From Dastarcus helophoroides (lineage: Eukaryota; Arthropoda; Insecta; Coleoptera; Bothrideridae): 64,000 nucleotides of DNA. Location of the stretch: NCBI GenBank assembly GCA_028583605.1, contig CM053327.1, forward strand, positions 35,547,626-35,611,625. The letters run 5' to 3'. Each line of letters opens with the position of its first letter. Within the stretch, counting starts at the first letter, position 1. The notes under the pieces were generated by a model. That model saw only the letters and a list, made by a program, of their open reading frames with translations. It was not told where the DNA came from and did not search any database. Made by a program: the position numbers and the translations under genes. Of the stretch, positions 12,501 to 23,429 are shown piece by piece.

Positions 12501-12819
12501 ATTTCTCAATCATTCATCTTTTGTCGATTTTTTAATAAAAAAAAGTAAAAATTTGAAGTACTTCGATGTTACGTAAAATAGTTTTTAAAGATTACGAGCT
12601 TTCAAAGTTTCTTTTTTTTTTTCGAAATTTAGATCTATTCTCAAATTTAACTTTTTTCCAAAATTACATTATTTCGACTTTTCTTTTGAATTGCGGCTTT
12701 TTTTCAGAACTTTCTACATTCTTTTTAAATTACCTAATTTTACCAAATTTCGGCATTTCCCCTAAAATTGATTTTTACTAAATATTTAAACTTTTATTTA
12801 TTTGCTATAAATTTGGATT

Positions 12820-13410
12820 TCTTACGCAAAATTCGGTTTTTTCCAAAATTTCGACTTTTAAAATTCGACATTTTATTGCGTCTGCAAACTGCAGTTTTTG
12901 TTTGATGCAATTTATCTGCATTTTTTCAAAATGTTTGACCTAATCCCAAAATTTGACTTTCTTTGGGAAATTTTGACCTTTAACATTTCAATACTTCTCG
13001 AAATTTACATATTCTATTACAAATTCGTCCTTTTTCCAAATTTGGCCATTTTACCCAAATATTGACTCCTACTAAATATTTAAACTTTTATTTATTTACT
13101 ACAATGTGGGATTTCTTACGCAAAATTCGTTTTTTTTTTTTTCGAAATTTCGACTTTTAAAATTCGACATTATAATGGGTCTGCAAACTGCGTTTTTTTT
13201 TGACAAAATTTATCTGCATTTTTTAAAATGTTTGACCTAATCTCAAAATTTGACGTTCTCTGGGAAATTTTCACCTTTAACACTTCAACACTTTTCTAGA
13301 AATTTCTATATTCTTTTGAAAATTCGTCCTTTTTCCAAATTTAGCCATTTTATTTAAATATTGACTCTTGCTAAACATTTAAACTTTTATTTATTTTCTA
13401 CAAATTTGGA
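12820..13410. repeat. About 300-bp tandem duplication inside the hAT-like element
   Basis: The order TTTCGACTTTTAAAATTCGA, TCTGCAAACTGC, TTTATCTGCATTTTT, AATGTTTGACCTAATC and TTTAAACTTTTATTTATTT is seen from 12830 and again from about 13130. A weaker third copy begins near 13425. Confidence 0.7.
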
Positions 13411-14019
13411 CTTGTTCCGTTTTTTTTAAATTTCGACATTTTATTGTTTCTGCAAGTTGCGATTTTCTCGACGAAATTCGTCAATTTTCAAAATGTTCGA
13501 CTTAATCTCAAAATTTGATTTTTTTTTCTTAAAATTTGAACTTTATTTAAAGTTCAACATTTTTCTCGAAACTGTACTGTCTTTTTTTTCAAAATTATTT
13601 TACTAAATTCTATCAAAATTCGAATTTACCTGAACATTTGAAGTTTTTTTTTAATTTACCTTGTTCTCGAAAATTTAAATCTATTCTCAAAATTTAACCT
13701 TCTCTGGAGTAATACAATTTTTTTCTTCTTCTCTAAAAAACTTCGACTTTTAAAAAAGTTCGACAATTTTTTTAGGCTTTTAATTTTTTACAATTTTTGT
13801 TTTCGAAATTTTACAATTTTTCACAAAATTTAAACTTAGCTATCTCAAGGTTTTAAATTTGTTCCGCGAATTTCTAATTATTGCCAAAATTCAATATTTT
13901 TTAGAAATTTTAACCGTCCAAATTGCCCTTTTTCTAAAAATTTCAAATTTCCTGTGTTTTTTTAAAATGTTAATACAAATCAATCGAAAATTCAGAAAAA
14001 TACTTCCTGTAATCAGAAC

Positions 14020-16690
14020 TTTTTTGACAAAACATAAAAATTCCTAGAAAGCTGTTTTTTGGAAATTTCGACTTTTGTAGGTCGCTTATTTAATGGGTGT
14101 CTGTTCATTCCAGCTTTTTTAAGAAATCGGCAATTTTAATCTATTGTCAAAATTTAAAGTTTTTCTAAAATATTGCTTTTTGAGACCTTTTGTAGAAAAT
14201 TTTTTTTCGAAATTTCCTTTTTTCAAAATTAACCTTTTTCTTGAAATGTCTACCTTTATTTCGACGAAATTCATCTATTTTCAAATCTCAACTTTAATTT
14301 TTTTCCTAAAATTTGGCTTTCCCTGGGAAATATTGACCATTTATCGACATTATCGAAATTATTTTACCAATTATCTCAAATTTCGAATTTATCAAAAAAT
14401 TTGGATTTACTTTTAATCGTTCTCAAAATTTCAAATTTTTTCTCAAAATTTAAATTTCTCTGGAAAATTGCAATTTTTTTGTTGAAATTTTGAGCTTTTC
14501 TTAAAATTTTGACTATTTCCTTGACATTTTTCCAAAAATTTGGGTTTTTCCTTCTTCTCTGAAACACTTGGACTTTTTTAAAATTCAACAATTTGTTTTA
14601 AGCTTACAGTTTATTTTTACAATTTGTCATTTTGGTATTTTACGGTTTTTCAAAAAATTCAAATTTGTGTAAAAATTTCTGGTTTTTAGTTTATTCTGGG
14701 TTTCAATCTATTGTCGAAATTTGACGATTTGGAAATCTCTTCCTTTTTCTCAATTTGTTCGAAACCTCTTCGCTTTTCTCATTTTTTTTGAAGATTCCCT
14801 TTCTCGATTCTTTCTAAATCTCTTTCTCAATTTTTTCGAAATCTCTTTCTTTTTCTCAAAATTTGGCTTTTTCTGGAAATTTTAGCTTTTATTTCAATAT
14901 TTGCTGCTTCCGTAAATTTAGAATTTTTTTCTTACAAAAGTAATTCAACTTTTTTTCACGAAATCTCATGGCTGCAGAAAATGTAAAAATAAAAAACTTT
15001 AAAACTTGAGAAAAACATTTTTTAGAAATTTCGACTCTCCAAATTGCTTGCTTTTTCTCAAAATTTGCCCTTTTCTGGAAATTTTAGCTTTTATTTCAAT
15101 ATTTGCTGTTTCTGCAAATTTAGATTTTTTTTCTCACAAAAGTAATTCAACTTTTTTTCACGAAATTTTAAGGCTGTAGAAAATGTAAAAATAAAAGATT
15201 AAAAATCTTGAGAAAAATATTTGTTAGAAACTTCGACTCCCCAAATGGCTCGTTTTCTAAAAATTTTAAATTTAATAGGTTTTTCCAAAATGTTTATGCA
15301 AATCAATCAAAAATTCGGAAAAATACGTATTGTTATCATAACTTTTTTGTCAAAATTTAAGCAAAACGTAAAAATTCCTAGAACATTTTTTTTGAAAAAT
15401 TCAACGTCTGTAGGTCTTGGTTTGTCCATTCTAGCTTTTCTGGGGAATTTAAAGAGCCGCAATTTTAATTTATTGTCAAAATTTAATGTTTTTCTAAAAT
15501 ATTGCTTTTTTTGAGAACTTTTGACGAATTCATTTTTTTCGAAATTTCTTTTTTATCAAAATTAAGCTTTTTCTGGAAATTTCTACCTTTATTTCGACGA
15601 AATTTATCTATTTTCAAATCTCAAACTTTAATTTTTTTCTTCTTCCTTTTTGGTTTTCTCTAGGCAGTACTGACCATTTTTTAAAATTCAATACTTTTCT
15701 CGAAACTGGAAGTTTTATCCACGTTATCGAAATGATTTTACCAATTTTCTGAAAATTTAAGTTTATCAAAAAATTTGGATATGTTTTTAATCGTCTTGTT
15801 CTCGAAATTTTAAATTTCTTCTAAAAATTGGAATTTCTCTGGAAAATTGCAATTTTTTTGTCGAAATTTTGAGCTTTTCTTAAAATTTTGACTTTGTTCT
15901 TGAAATTTTTCCTCAAATTTGATATTTTCCTTCTTCTCTGAAAAACTTCGACTTTTTTAAATTTCGACAATTTATTTTAAGCTTACAGTTTATTTCTAAA
16001 ATTTATTATTTTGGTATTTTACGGTTTTTCAAAAAATTCAAATTTGTCTAAAAATTTCTGGTTTTTAGTTTGTTCTGGGTTTCCATCTGTTGTAGATATT
16101 TGACGTCTTTTTTTCCTAAGATCTTCCCTTTTTTAAGCATTTTGATAAATTCATTTTTTTTTGGAAATCTCTTCCTTTTTTTCAAGTTGTTCAAAATCTC
16201 TTCCTTTTCCTCATTTTTTTCAAAGTTGTTTTTTCTCAAATATTTCGAAATCGCTTTCTTTTTCTCAAAATTTGGCTTTTTTTAAAAATTTCAGCTTTAA
16301 TTTCAATATTTGCTGTTTCTGTATATTTAATTTTTTTTTCTCACAAAATTATTTTAACTTTTTTTCACGAAATTTCAAGGCTGTAGAAAATGTAAAAAAA
16401 AATAAACCTCTTGGGAAAAGTATTTTTTAGAAATTTCGGCTCCCCAAATTGCTCCTTTTCTAAAAATTTCAAATTTCCTGTGTTTTTTCAAAATTTTAAA
16501 ACAACTCAATCAAAAATTCGGAAAAATACTTTTTGTAATCATAACTTTTTTGTCAAAATTTAAGCAAAACGTAAACATTCCTGGAAAAGTGTTTTTGAAC
16601 ATTTTGACTTCTCTAGATCACTTGTTTAATGAGTGTCTGTTCATTCTAGCTTGTTGGGAAAATTTAAAGAGCCGCAATTGTCTTTTAAAA
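14020..16690. repeat. 1.2-1.3-kb tandem copies of the hAT right subterminal region
   Basis: The block with AAAATTCCTAGAA, TGTCTGTTCATTC, CTAGCTT and (in two copies) AAAGAGCCGCAAT appears near 14020-14150, 15343-15490 and 16545-16690. The last copy is continuous with the transposon's true right end. The earlier ones are internal, so the end of the element was amplified. Confidence 0.65.
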
Positions 16691-16932
16691 GAGCCTCATG
16701 AGGCTCGCGAGTCGCGGTTTTCCGATCCCTGGCCTAAGGTTTATTTCATCAGAATGGCCAATCTTTCTAAGAAATAGCCATTAGGAATTTAAAATGCCCT
16801 CAATGATTTTCCAGTTAATTAAAGGCGTTAAATAAAAATCTTGATGTTTGACGTTTGATTTTTTTCTCTGTAAAAATATCGAAGCATGACGTTAGTTTTT
16901 CCAGACAGAAGAACCCCAAAACAGAAGATTTT

Positions 16933-17115
16933 TTTGGTGAAACGGACTGGTCCTTGGTTATCTTCAAAAATTGAAATACAAATCTTAAGAGATACTGTAT
17001 CTCTCTGAGGATGATAGCTTGGTTATCGAAACGCGTTAGAGCAACATTTGCTGTGTTTTTTAATCTTTTTTGGTTGCAGGGGACAAGATTTGTATTTCAA
17101 TTTTAGAAGGTTTTT
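16933..17115 (-). repeat. Hairpin repeat (family H)
   Basis: Starts TTTTTTGGTGAAACGGACTG and ends GGGGACAAGATTTGTATTTC. The left arm has lost its middle, while the loop GATGATAGCTTGGTTATCG is retained. Only the left end has the GGACTGGTCC tail. Confidence 0.8.
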
Positions 17116-17435
17116 GATTTTTTATTAATGTTTCAGCTTCCTAACTACTTTCAAAAAGAAACACCAAATGAAACACATCAGCCAAGAGCCAGTTGGGCTT
17201 GCACATTAGGGTTCTGTACCAATGAATCCAGTGAAGAGTCAATAGCCTGACAATTAATTTTACTTATTTTGAATTTGAAAGTTTACCGAAATTTTCTTGT
17301 ATTAAAATTGGAGATCGGATTTTATGCAACATAAAAAGCTTGAAATATGCAAGCAAAATGCTTAAAATATGTGCGAAAATTTTCAAAATATGCAACTTTA
17401 ATTAATAATGCTGTTAATTTCAACAAATTTGCTTA

Positions 17436-17668
17436 TTTTTGGTGGAACTGACTGCTCCTTGGCTATCAACCCAAATTAAAATACAAATCTTGTCCCCTGA
17501 AACCAAGAAAGATTAAAAACCACAACAAAGGTTGCTCTAACGCGTTTCGACAGCCAAGCTATCATCTCTAGAGAGATACTCAGTATCTCTCGTTAGAGCA
17601 AACTTTATTGTGTTTTTTAATCTTTCTTGGTTTTAGGAACAAGATTTGTATTTCCAATTTACTTCTGC
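17436..17668 (-). repeat. Hairpin repeat (family H), near complete
   Basis: Starts TTTTTGGTGGAACTGACTGC. Left arm: AATACAAATCTTGTCCCCTG, GAAACCAAGAAAGATT, AACAAAGGTTGCTCTAACGC. The loop is around AGCCAAGCTATCATC and AGAGAGATACT. The right arm returns to AACAAGATTTGTATTTCC. The stem is about 90 bp. Confidence 0.85.
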
Positions 17669-17694
17669 TATGAAGAATTTTTCTCTTTTTGTAA

Positions 17695-18335
17695 ACAAAT
17701 TTGCCGCTAATTGCCTCCAGGTTGAACAAATTTTCTTTTAATTGCAATAAGTTTGCTCCTAATTTAAATAGATTTGATTCTAATTTAAGCAAATTTGCTA
17801 CTTATTTGAATAAATGTATTTCTAGTGTAAAAAAATTTGCTTCTAATTACTTCCAGTTTGAACAAATTTTCTTTTAATTGCAATAAGTTTGCTTCTAATT
17901 TGAATAGCTTTGATTCTAATTGAAACAAATTTGCTAATAATTTAAATAAATGTATCTCTAGTGTGAACAAATTTGCTTCTAATTGCTTCCAGTTTGAACA
18001 AATTTTCTTTTTTTTTGCAATATGTTTGCTTCTAATTTAAATAGGTTTGATTCTAAATTAAACAAATTTGCCACTTATTTGAATAAATGTATTTCTAGTG
18101 TGAACAAATTTGCTTCTAATTGCTTCCAGTTTGAACAAATTTTCTTTTAATTGCAATAAATTTGCTTCTAATTTGAACAGGTTTGATTCTAATTTAAACA
18201 AATTTGCTATTAATTTGAATAAATTCATTTCTAGTGTGAACAAATTTGTTTCTAATTTGAATAGATTTGCTTCTATTTTGTACAAATTTACTGTCAGTTT
18301 GAACAAATTTGCTTTCAATTTTGATAAATCTCTAA
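17695..18335. repeat. About 135-bp satellite with a 21-bp substructure
   Basis: Units starting AGTGTGAACAAATTTGCTTC recur near 17825, 17958 and 18097, about 135 bp apart. Each is built from 21-24-bp pieces of the form AATTTGCTTCTAATTTGAAC. On the minus strand this yields a leucine-rich heptad-like open frame (NLFKLEANLLQLKENLFKLE). That is a side effect of the 21-bp period, not a gene. Confidence 0.85.
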
Positions 18336-19160
18336 TATATGCCTAGCTAAATTTAACGATTATTTTAGAAATTTAATTGCCATTTTTTACCCTTACTTTG
18401 CAACATTCTTCAATAGAAATATCTTGGAATTTTTAATGTCTGTTGTAGTTTTAATTGTTAATAAAGTTTAATTGTTATGAATCTAAAAATTTGGTTCTTT
18501 CCTTCAAAATTAATTTAATGTTAATAAATTATAAATTTTGTTTTGTTTTAAGTTTGTAGATCTTGAAATTTCCAAGTTTAACGGAAAATTTAAGTTGAGA
18601 TTCGAAAGTTTTTTAATAAATTTCAGTTAGGTTTAAAAATGTCGGCCTTTTTCTAAAATTTTTACTTTTTTTTTCAAAACTTCGACTCTGAAAATTTCAT
18701 TTTTTTTCTATTTAAACTTTTTTGGGTATTTCAAAGTTTTTTGAAGATCTTGGCTTTTTTTAAATTTAACCTTCACTCACAGTCCCTCAGTCACAGACTT
18801 TTTTACACTTGGGACTGTCGAAATTTTAACATTTTCAAACATTGAATTGTTTTTTTCATTTCTGACTTTATTTAAAACTTTAAATCTTCTATGTAGTTTT
18901 CTGCCTTTTTTTGAAAGTTTTCATTTTTTTTAAGCTTTGCTTTTCGAGCACTTTCGACTGTTTAAATATAAACATTTGTCATGCATTTTTGTCAAAATAT
19001 ACCATTCATAGTACTTCGAATCCTTCTGAATTGTTACATTTATTTTACCAAAATTTCGACTTTTTTCTTCAAAATTATTATTTTAGGAAAAAAATAAAGG
19101 GATTTAAAAAAAAAAAATTTTTTAATGAAAATGAAGAGTAGAATTTTGAGAATAAAGTTG
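18336..19160. other. AT-rich spacer, no gene
   Basis: Low-complexity T-rich DNA. The segment near 18430-18480 (TTAATTGTTAATAAAGTTTA) is shared with the ends of the duplicated units at about 26565 and 30180, so it is a piece of the same repeat family. Confidence 0.5.
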
Positions 19161-19164
19161 ATTC

Positions 19165-20700
19165 TTACAAACAACACTTAATTTAAGAAAAAAGAACAAA
19201 ATTTCAAGAAAAACATGATTTTCGAGAAAAAAATTGAGGGAGTTTTTGAGAATTGGAATTAAGTCAAAATTTTTAAACATTCAAATTATACACGGCCTGA
19301 ATTTTTAGAATATACCTTACAATAACGAAACTTCAAAAAAAAAGCAAAATTGGGACTGTTTTTCACAAAATCTTGCCGTTTTTCGAAGTTCTTCTATTGT
19401 AGGTAGTTTCGGAGGGTCAAATATTTGGAAAACCACTTATTTTAGGAGAAAAGAACAACATTTCAAGAAAAAGATGATGTTCAGGAAAATGTTGAAGCTT
19501 CTAGAAAGTTTATGAATTGGAATTCAGTCAAAATTTCTGAAAATTCAGATCATAAAAGATCTAAATTATTAGAATATAACCTACAATAATGAAACTCCAA
19601 AAAAGGCTGAATAACGACTGTCTTTCTGAAAATCTCGCCTTTTTTCAAAGTTCTCCTACTGTAGATGGTTTCGAAGAGTCAAATATTAAAAAAAAACACT
19701 TATTTTAAGAGAAGAGAACAAGAAAAAAATGATTTTCAGAAAAATGTTGAAACTTCTAAAAACTTTAAAAATTAAATTTTAGTCAAATTTTCTAAAAATT
19801 CAGATATTAAAGGATCTAAATTTTTAGACAATAACGGAACTTCGAAAAAAGGCTAAATAACAACTGTCTTTCTCAAAATTTCGCCCTTTTTCGAAGTTCT
19901 CCTATTGTAGGTGGTTTCGAAGAGTCAAATATTAAAAAAAACACTTATTTTAACAGAAAAGAACAAACTTTCAAGAAATAGATGATTTTCGAGAAAAATA
20001 CTGAAATTTCTAAAAACTTTAAGAATTGGAATTCAGTCAAAATTTATAAAAATTCAGATCATAAAGGATCTAGATTTTAAGAAAATAACCTACAATAACT
20101 AAACTTCGAAATAGGCGAAATTACGACAATTTTTCTTGAAATTTTGCCTCTTTTCGAAGTTCTTCTATTAGATGTGGTTTTGAAGAGTGAAATATAAAAA
20201 AACACCTATTTTAGGAGAAAAGAACAACATTTCAAGAAAAAGATGATTTTCAGGAAAATGTTGAAACTTCTAGAAACTTTAAGAATTGGATTTCAGTCAA
20301 ATTTTCTGAAAATTTCTAAAAATTCAGATAATAAAGGATCTAAATTTTGAGAATATAACCTACAATAACGTAGCTTCAAAAAAAAGGCGAAATTATGACC
20401 GTTTTTCTTGAAATTTTGCCCCTTTTCGAAGTTCTCCTATTAGAGATAGTTTCGAAGAGTCAAATATTAAAAAAACACTTACTTTATCAGAAAAGATCAA
20501 AATTTTAAGAAAAGGATGATTTTCGAGGAAAATGCTGAAATTTCTAGAAACTTTAGGAATTGATATTCAGTCAAAATTTATAAAATTTCAGATCTTAGAG
20601 GATCTTGATTTTAAGAAAATCACCTACAATAACGGAACTTTGGAAAAAGGCAAAATTAGGACCGTTTTTCTTGAAATTTCTCCCTTTTTTAAATTTTCCT
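19165..20700. repeat. About 260-bp satellite, six units
   Basis: A landmark of the type AACACTTATTTTAGGAGAAA recurs at about 19172, 19431, 19693, 19936, 20199 and 20470. Each unit then shows AATTCAGTCAAAATTT, AGGATCTAAATTTT, CTACAATAACG, and a segment like CCTTTTTCGAAGTTCTCCTA. Units are 80-90% alike by eye, with small indels. Confidence 0.85.
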
Positions 20701-20775
20701 TATTTTAAGTAGTTTCAAAGGGTCGAATAAAAAAAAAAAAATTGAAATTTTTCAAAGAAATATTATTAAACATAA

Positions 20776-21288
20776 ATGTTGGGGGCGGTACTTTTCGTGA
20801 AATAATACCACATTTTTGATCGAAAATTCGCATGTTTTGCTTCATCCAATAGCTGGCAGTAGTTGGCAGTAATAACGTAGGACGTTCATGCAGAAAATGG
20901 ACGTGCACAAAAGGCGTTGAAGGCGTTAAACTTGTTCGCAGTCACACTGATTCGAGGACGACAGATATGAGGTCCATTTTCAAGTTTCAAACATTTTTGT
21001 GTCACTCATACACATATACACTTGAGTTTTCTTCAAACAAGTATCCCTAAACTGTGCTTCTAGTCTAGGAAGAATTTTGGCTGGCTTTACACCTTCAACG
21101 ATAATAAATTTAATAATAACACGCTGCGCAACGTGCGGATGGACCTCTTGCTCACTCATTGTATTTACAACTGACGAACGGTGCTTGAGCGCGATATCCC
21201 CACCTAACATGTCTAAGAGTATGCGCACAATTCCGACGCCCTCATAGCAACATGATAGAAATTTCGGTTCATATTTGATTTACCCTCG
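20776..21288 (-). pseudogene. Internally deleted mariner transposase
   Basis: The minus strand begins at the right with the mariner terminal repeat CGAGGGTAAATCAAATATGA next to a TA target, then a leader and the start MSEQEVHPHVAQRVIIKF with LEAQFRDTCLKKTQVY. The frame then breaks. Weak pieces follow: GPHICRPRISVTANK, then YCQLLDEAKHA and EFSIKNVVLFHEKYRPQH. These belong to the N-terminal helix-turn-helix region and the second catalytic-aspartate region. The HDN motif reads HEK, and the block with the first catalytic aspartate (TCDET) is deleted. The 3' end and its terminal repeat are missing. It is a non-functional relic of the same family as 35870..38050. Confidence 0.85.
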
Positions 21289-22107
21289 TAGTTGTCAAGG
21301 AAAACTTCTTTATGGCGGAGGAACACGACAGCGTTCCGTTTCTTTTTAAGATGCGGAACCATAAAAATTATGTTTTCCGTCACATATTTTGACCTTTGAA
21401 CTCTTTTTACATAACAATCTTGGTTTATCAGCTTTGGTCAAACGATTTATGTCCTTTTTAATCGTTTGTAAGCTAAAACAAGGATTATTTACGACAGCAG
21501 TAAAATTAAACACAATAACAGCCAAAACTTTACGATTTTAGTGAACGACGGTATAAAAATTAGATATAGCGACACATAAATCGATCTCAGCGCTTTCTGT
21601 AATTGCTACTATCAGATCTTTAATTTGTTTACGAGAACGAGAAACTTGCGCTTCGTTAATAAGTTCCCTTTATCTTTCCAAAGTCCGCGGTAGTTCTTCA
21701 TAGTTGACGAAACACGGAAAAGTATCTGTAAGCGTAAAACGGTTAATAACTAGAATTCCGAGTTGAAATTTAAGCCAATTCAGGAAATAGCGCGAATGTA
21801 AAGTTTGCGAGAAAGTTTCGGACGTTTTCAAATGTGAATTTAATACTCGGGGAAGTTCTAAAAAGAAACTTTAAACTTATTTTTCGAATGCCTATATATT
21901 ATTGGTCTCTATGGCTCGCTTTCGAGAATGCTATACGCTTCGTGCGTGATCCTGCACAAACTTTATTTATAAATCATGTTTGTCAAAAATTCACTAACTT
22001 TGAATTTATGTCGCGATGTAAATAACAAAGAAAAATCAAAATGATATGTACTATACAGTGTTGGGAAGTTAATTTGTTCGGTTAGCGGGTAAAGAATGCA
22101 GCCATTT
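21289..22107. other. No gene recognised
   Basis: Unique AT-rich DNA. Short open frames lack recognisable domains. Confidence 0.45.
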
Positions 22108-22195
<88 letters not shown>

Positions 22196-22213
22196 CCTCT
22201 CTTTCTCTTTTCT
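22108..22213. repeat. (CT)n microsatellite
   Basis: About 100 bp of nearly pure CT dinucleotides with a few CCC and TTT interruptions. The Arg/Glu-rich open frame on the other strand is an artefact of this run. Confidence 0.95.
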
Positions 22214-23126
22214 CTGTCTCACTATCTTTGCTCAGTTGAGCTATAACTGGCTTTGTTTTATGTTCCTGCAGTAATCCAGACGGCCCAGTAGATATAAATC
22301 CATACCTTGAATTTGTTACGTCATATATTCGCAAAACTTTTCCTAAGTAGGGCCCCTTTGGCCTAATTTGTTGCTTTTAACATGTTTTACACATCATGCC
22401 CTTTCATTTGATACGTCACAAGTCAAACCCATCTTGGGACTCTGCTACTTCAATGTTTCCGGTGTAGAATCCCCTGATGTATCTACTGACGGCTCATGTA
22501 AACTTTCCGTTACATTAAGAGCAGATGACTTATTTCAGAATCTTCAGAATAAAGGAATTCGGGTGTTTAAATTCGAAACGTTTTGGATATTTCTTGAAGT
22601 CATAATATTTACTTTACTTAAGCTTTGAAATTTCTTCTAGGAATTTTCTCGAGAGCGCGTTCCGGATTTTTAATTAGAATGTAATTGTTAATTCATTGTA
22701 CAACGTCATCTTAACAAGGCCAATCTTTGCGGAGAACTTCATTTATTATTACTTCTCTTTGTGACCTCTTGTTATACCTGAATACCAAGTGCGACCTACT
22801 TTTAAAGTTTAGCGTAATTGCTCAGCCAAATCCGCCAATAATTAGGAAAAGAATAGACATTTTTAATTGGTAGAAGGTGGAAAAATAAATTAAATTACTA
22901 TCAAAGCTCTTTCGGTAATGATATCAGAAACAAGAAGTAAATAATTGATGAAGTTTAATCTTTGTCATAACAAAGCTTCTTATAAGTTGTGCTCTTTGAG
23001 GAAACGTTTTTCAAATTGTTCCGCTTAGTGCGGCAATAACTAGCACTTAGCCTCGGGTATCGTGTACATACTGAGTGACCAAGCTCTGCTGTTTTGATTC
23101 TGGTTTTTTCGTTTTTATTTCTTATA
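22214..23126. other. No gene recognised
   Basis: Unique DNA. The 86-codon open frame 22368..22628 (plus) has no domain that I recognise and no clear splice sites. Confidence 0.45.
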
Positions 23127-23245
23127 TTGAAATACAAATCTTATCCCATGAAACCAAGAAAAATTAAAAAATGAGAAAGGTTAAAAAACAAAACAAAGCT
23201 GCTCTAACGCGTTTCGGTAGCCAAGCTATCATTAGAGAGATACTT
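23127..23245 (+). repeat. Hairpin repeat (family H), half copy
   Basis: ATTGAAATACAAATCTTATC, then GAAACCAAGAAAAATT, GCTCTAACGCGTTTCGG and TAGCCAAGCTATCAT to AGAGAGATACT. Only one arm is present, and the tail is missing on both sides. Confidence 0.75.
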
Positions 23246-23429
23246 ATTTCTTGTATATTTCATTGCACCTTTGGTATTATTTTTCTTGATTCCGAAGAAG
23301 CAGCCTGTAATGGTGGATACACTGTCAAACACTTTTAGGAGTTTTTGACACGGTCCAATTTCGAAAGAAGTATATCTTGTACTTATTCTGGCCGTGGGAG
23401 CTTTCGTTATTAAATTAACAATGACATTT

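Larger units (their letters stand above)
11973..16731. mobile_element. hAT-like non-autonomous element filled with T-rich repeats
   Basis: The left end begins CAGGGGTTGCTAACTTTTAA with GAGCCACAAATT inside it. The right end contains AAAGAGCCGCAATTG and closes CGCGGTTTTCCGATCCCTG, whose reverse complement begins CAGGGATCGGAAAACCGCG. This CAGGG..GAGCCGC style is typical of hAT elements. Flanking 8-mers GCATGGGG and GCCTAAGG agree at only 5 of 8 positions, so the target duplication is uncertain or eroded. There is no transposase. The interior is tandem T-rich DNA: a 17-bp array (12355..12500), about 300-bp units (12820..13410), and copies of the right subterminal block near 14088, 15411 and 16629. 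Confidence 0.65.

Noticed and set aside
12333..12548. 71-codon repeated frame (DSTYWKIRL)
   Set aside because: A 17-bp minisatellite gives an apparent 17-residue repeat. It has no other gene feature.
18058..18318. Leucine-rich, coiled-coil-like minus-strand frame (NLFKLEANLL..)
   Set aside because: Produced by a 21-bp satellite substructure. The plus strand is equally open, and there is no start or splice context.
21963..22334. 123-codon Arg/Glu-rich minus-strand frame
   Set aside because: It is the translation of a (CT)n microsatellite.
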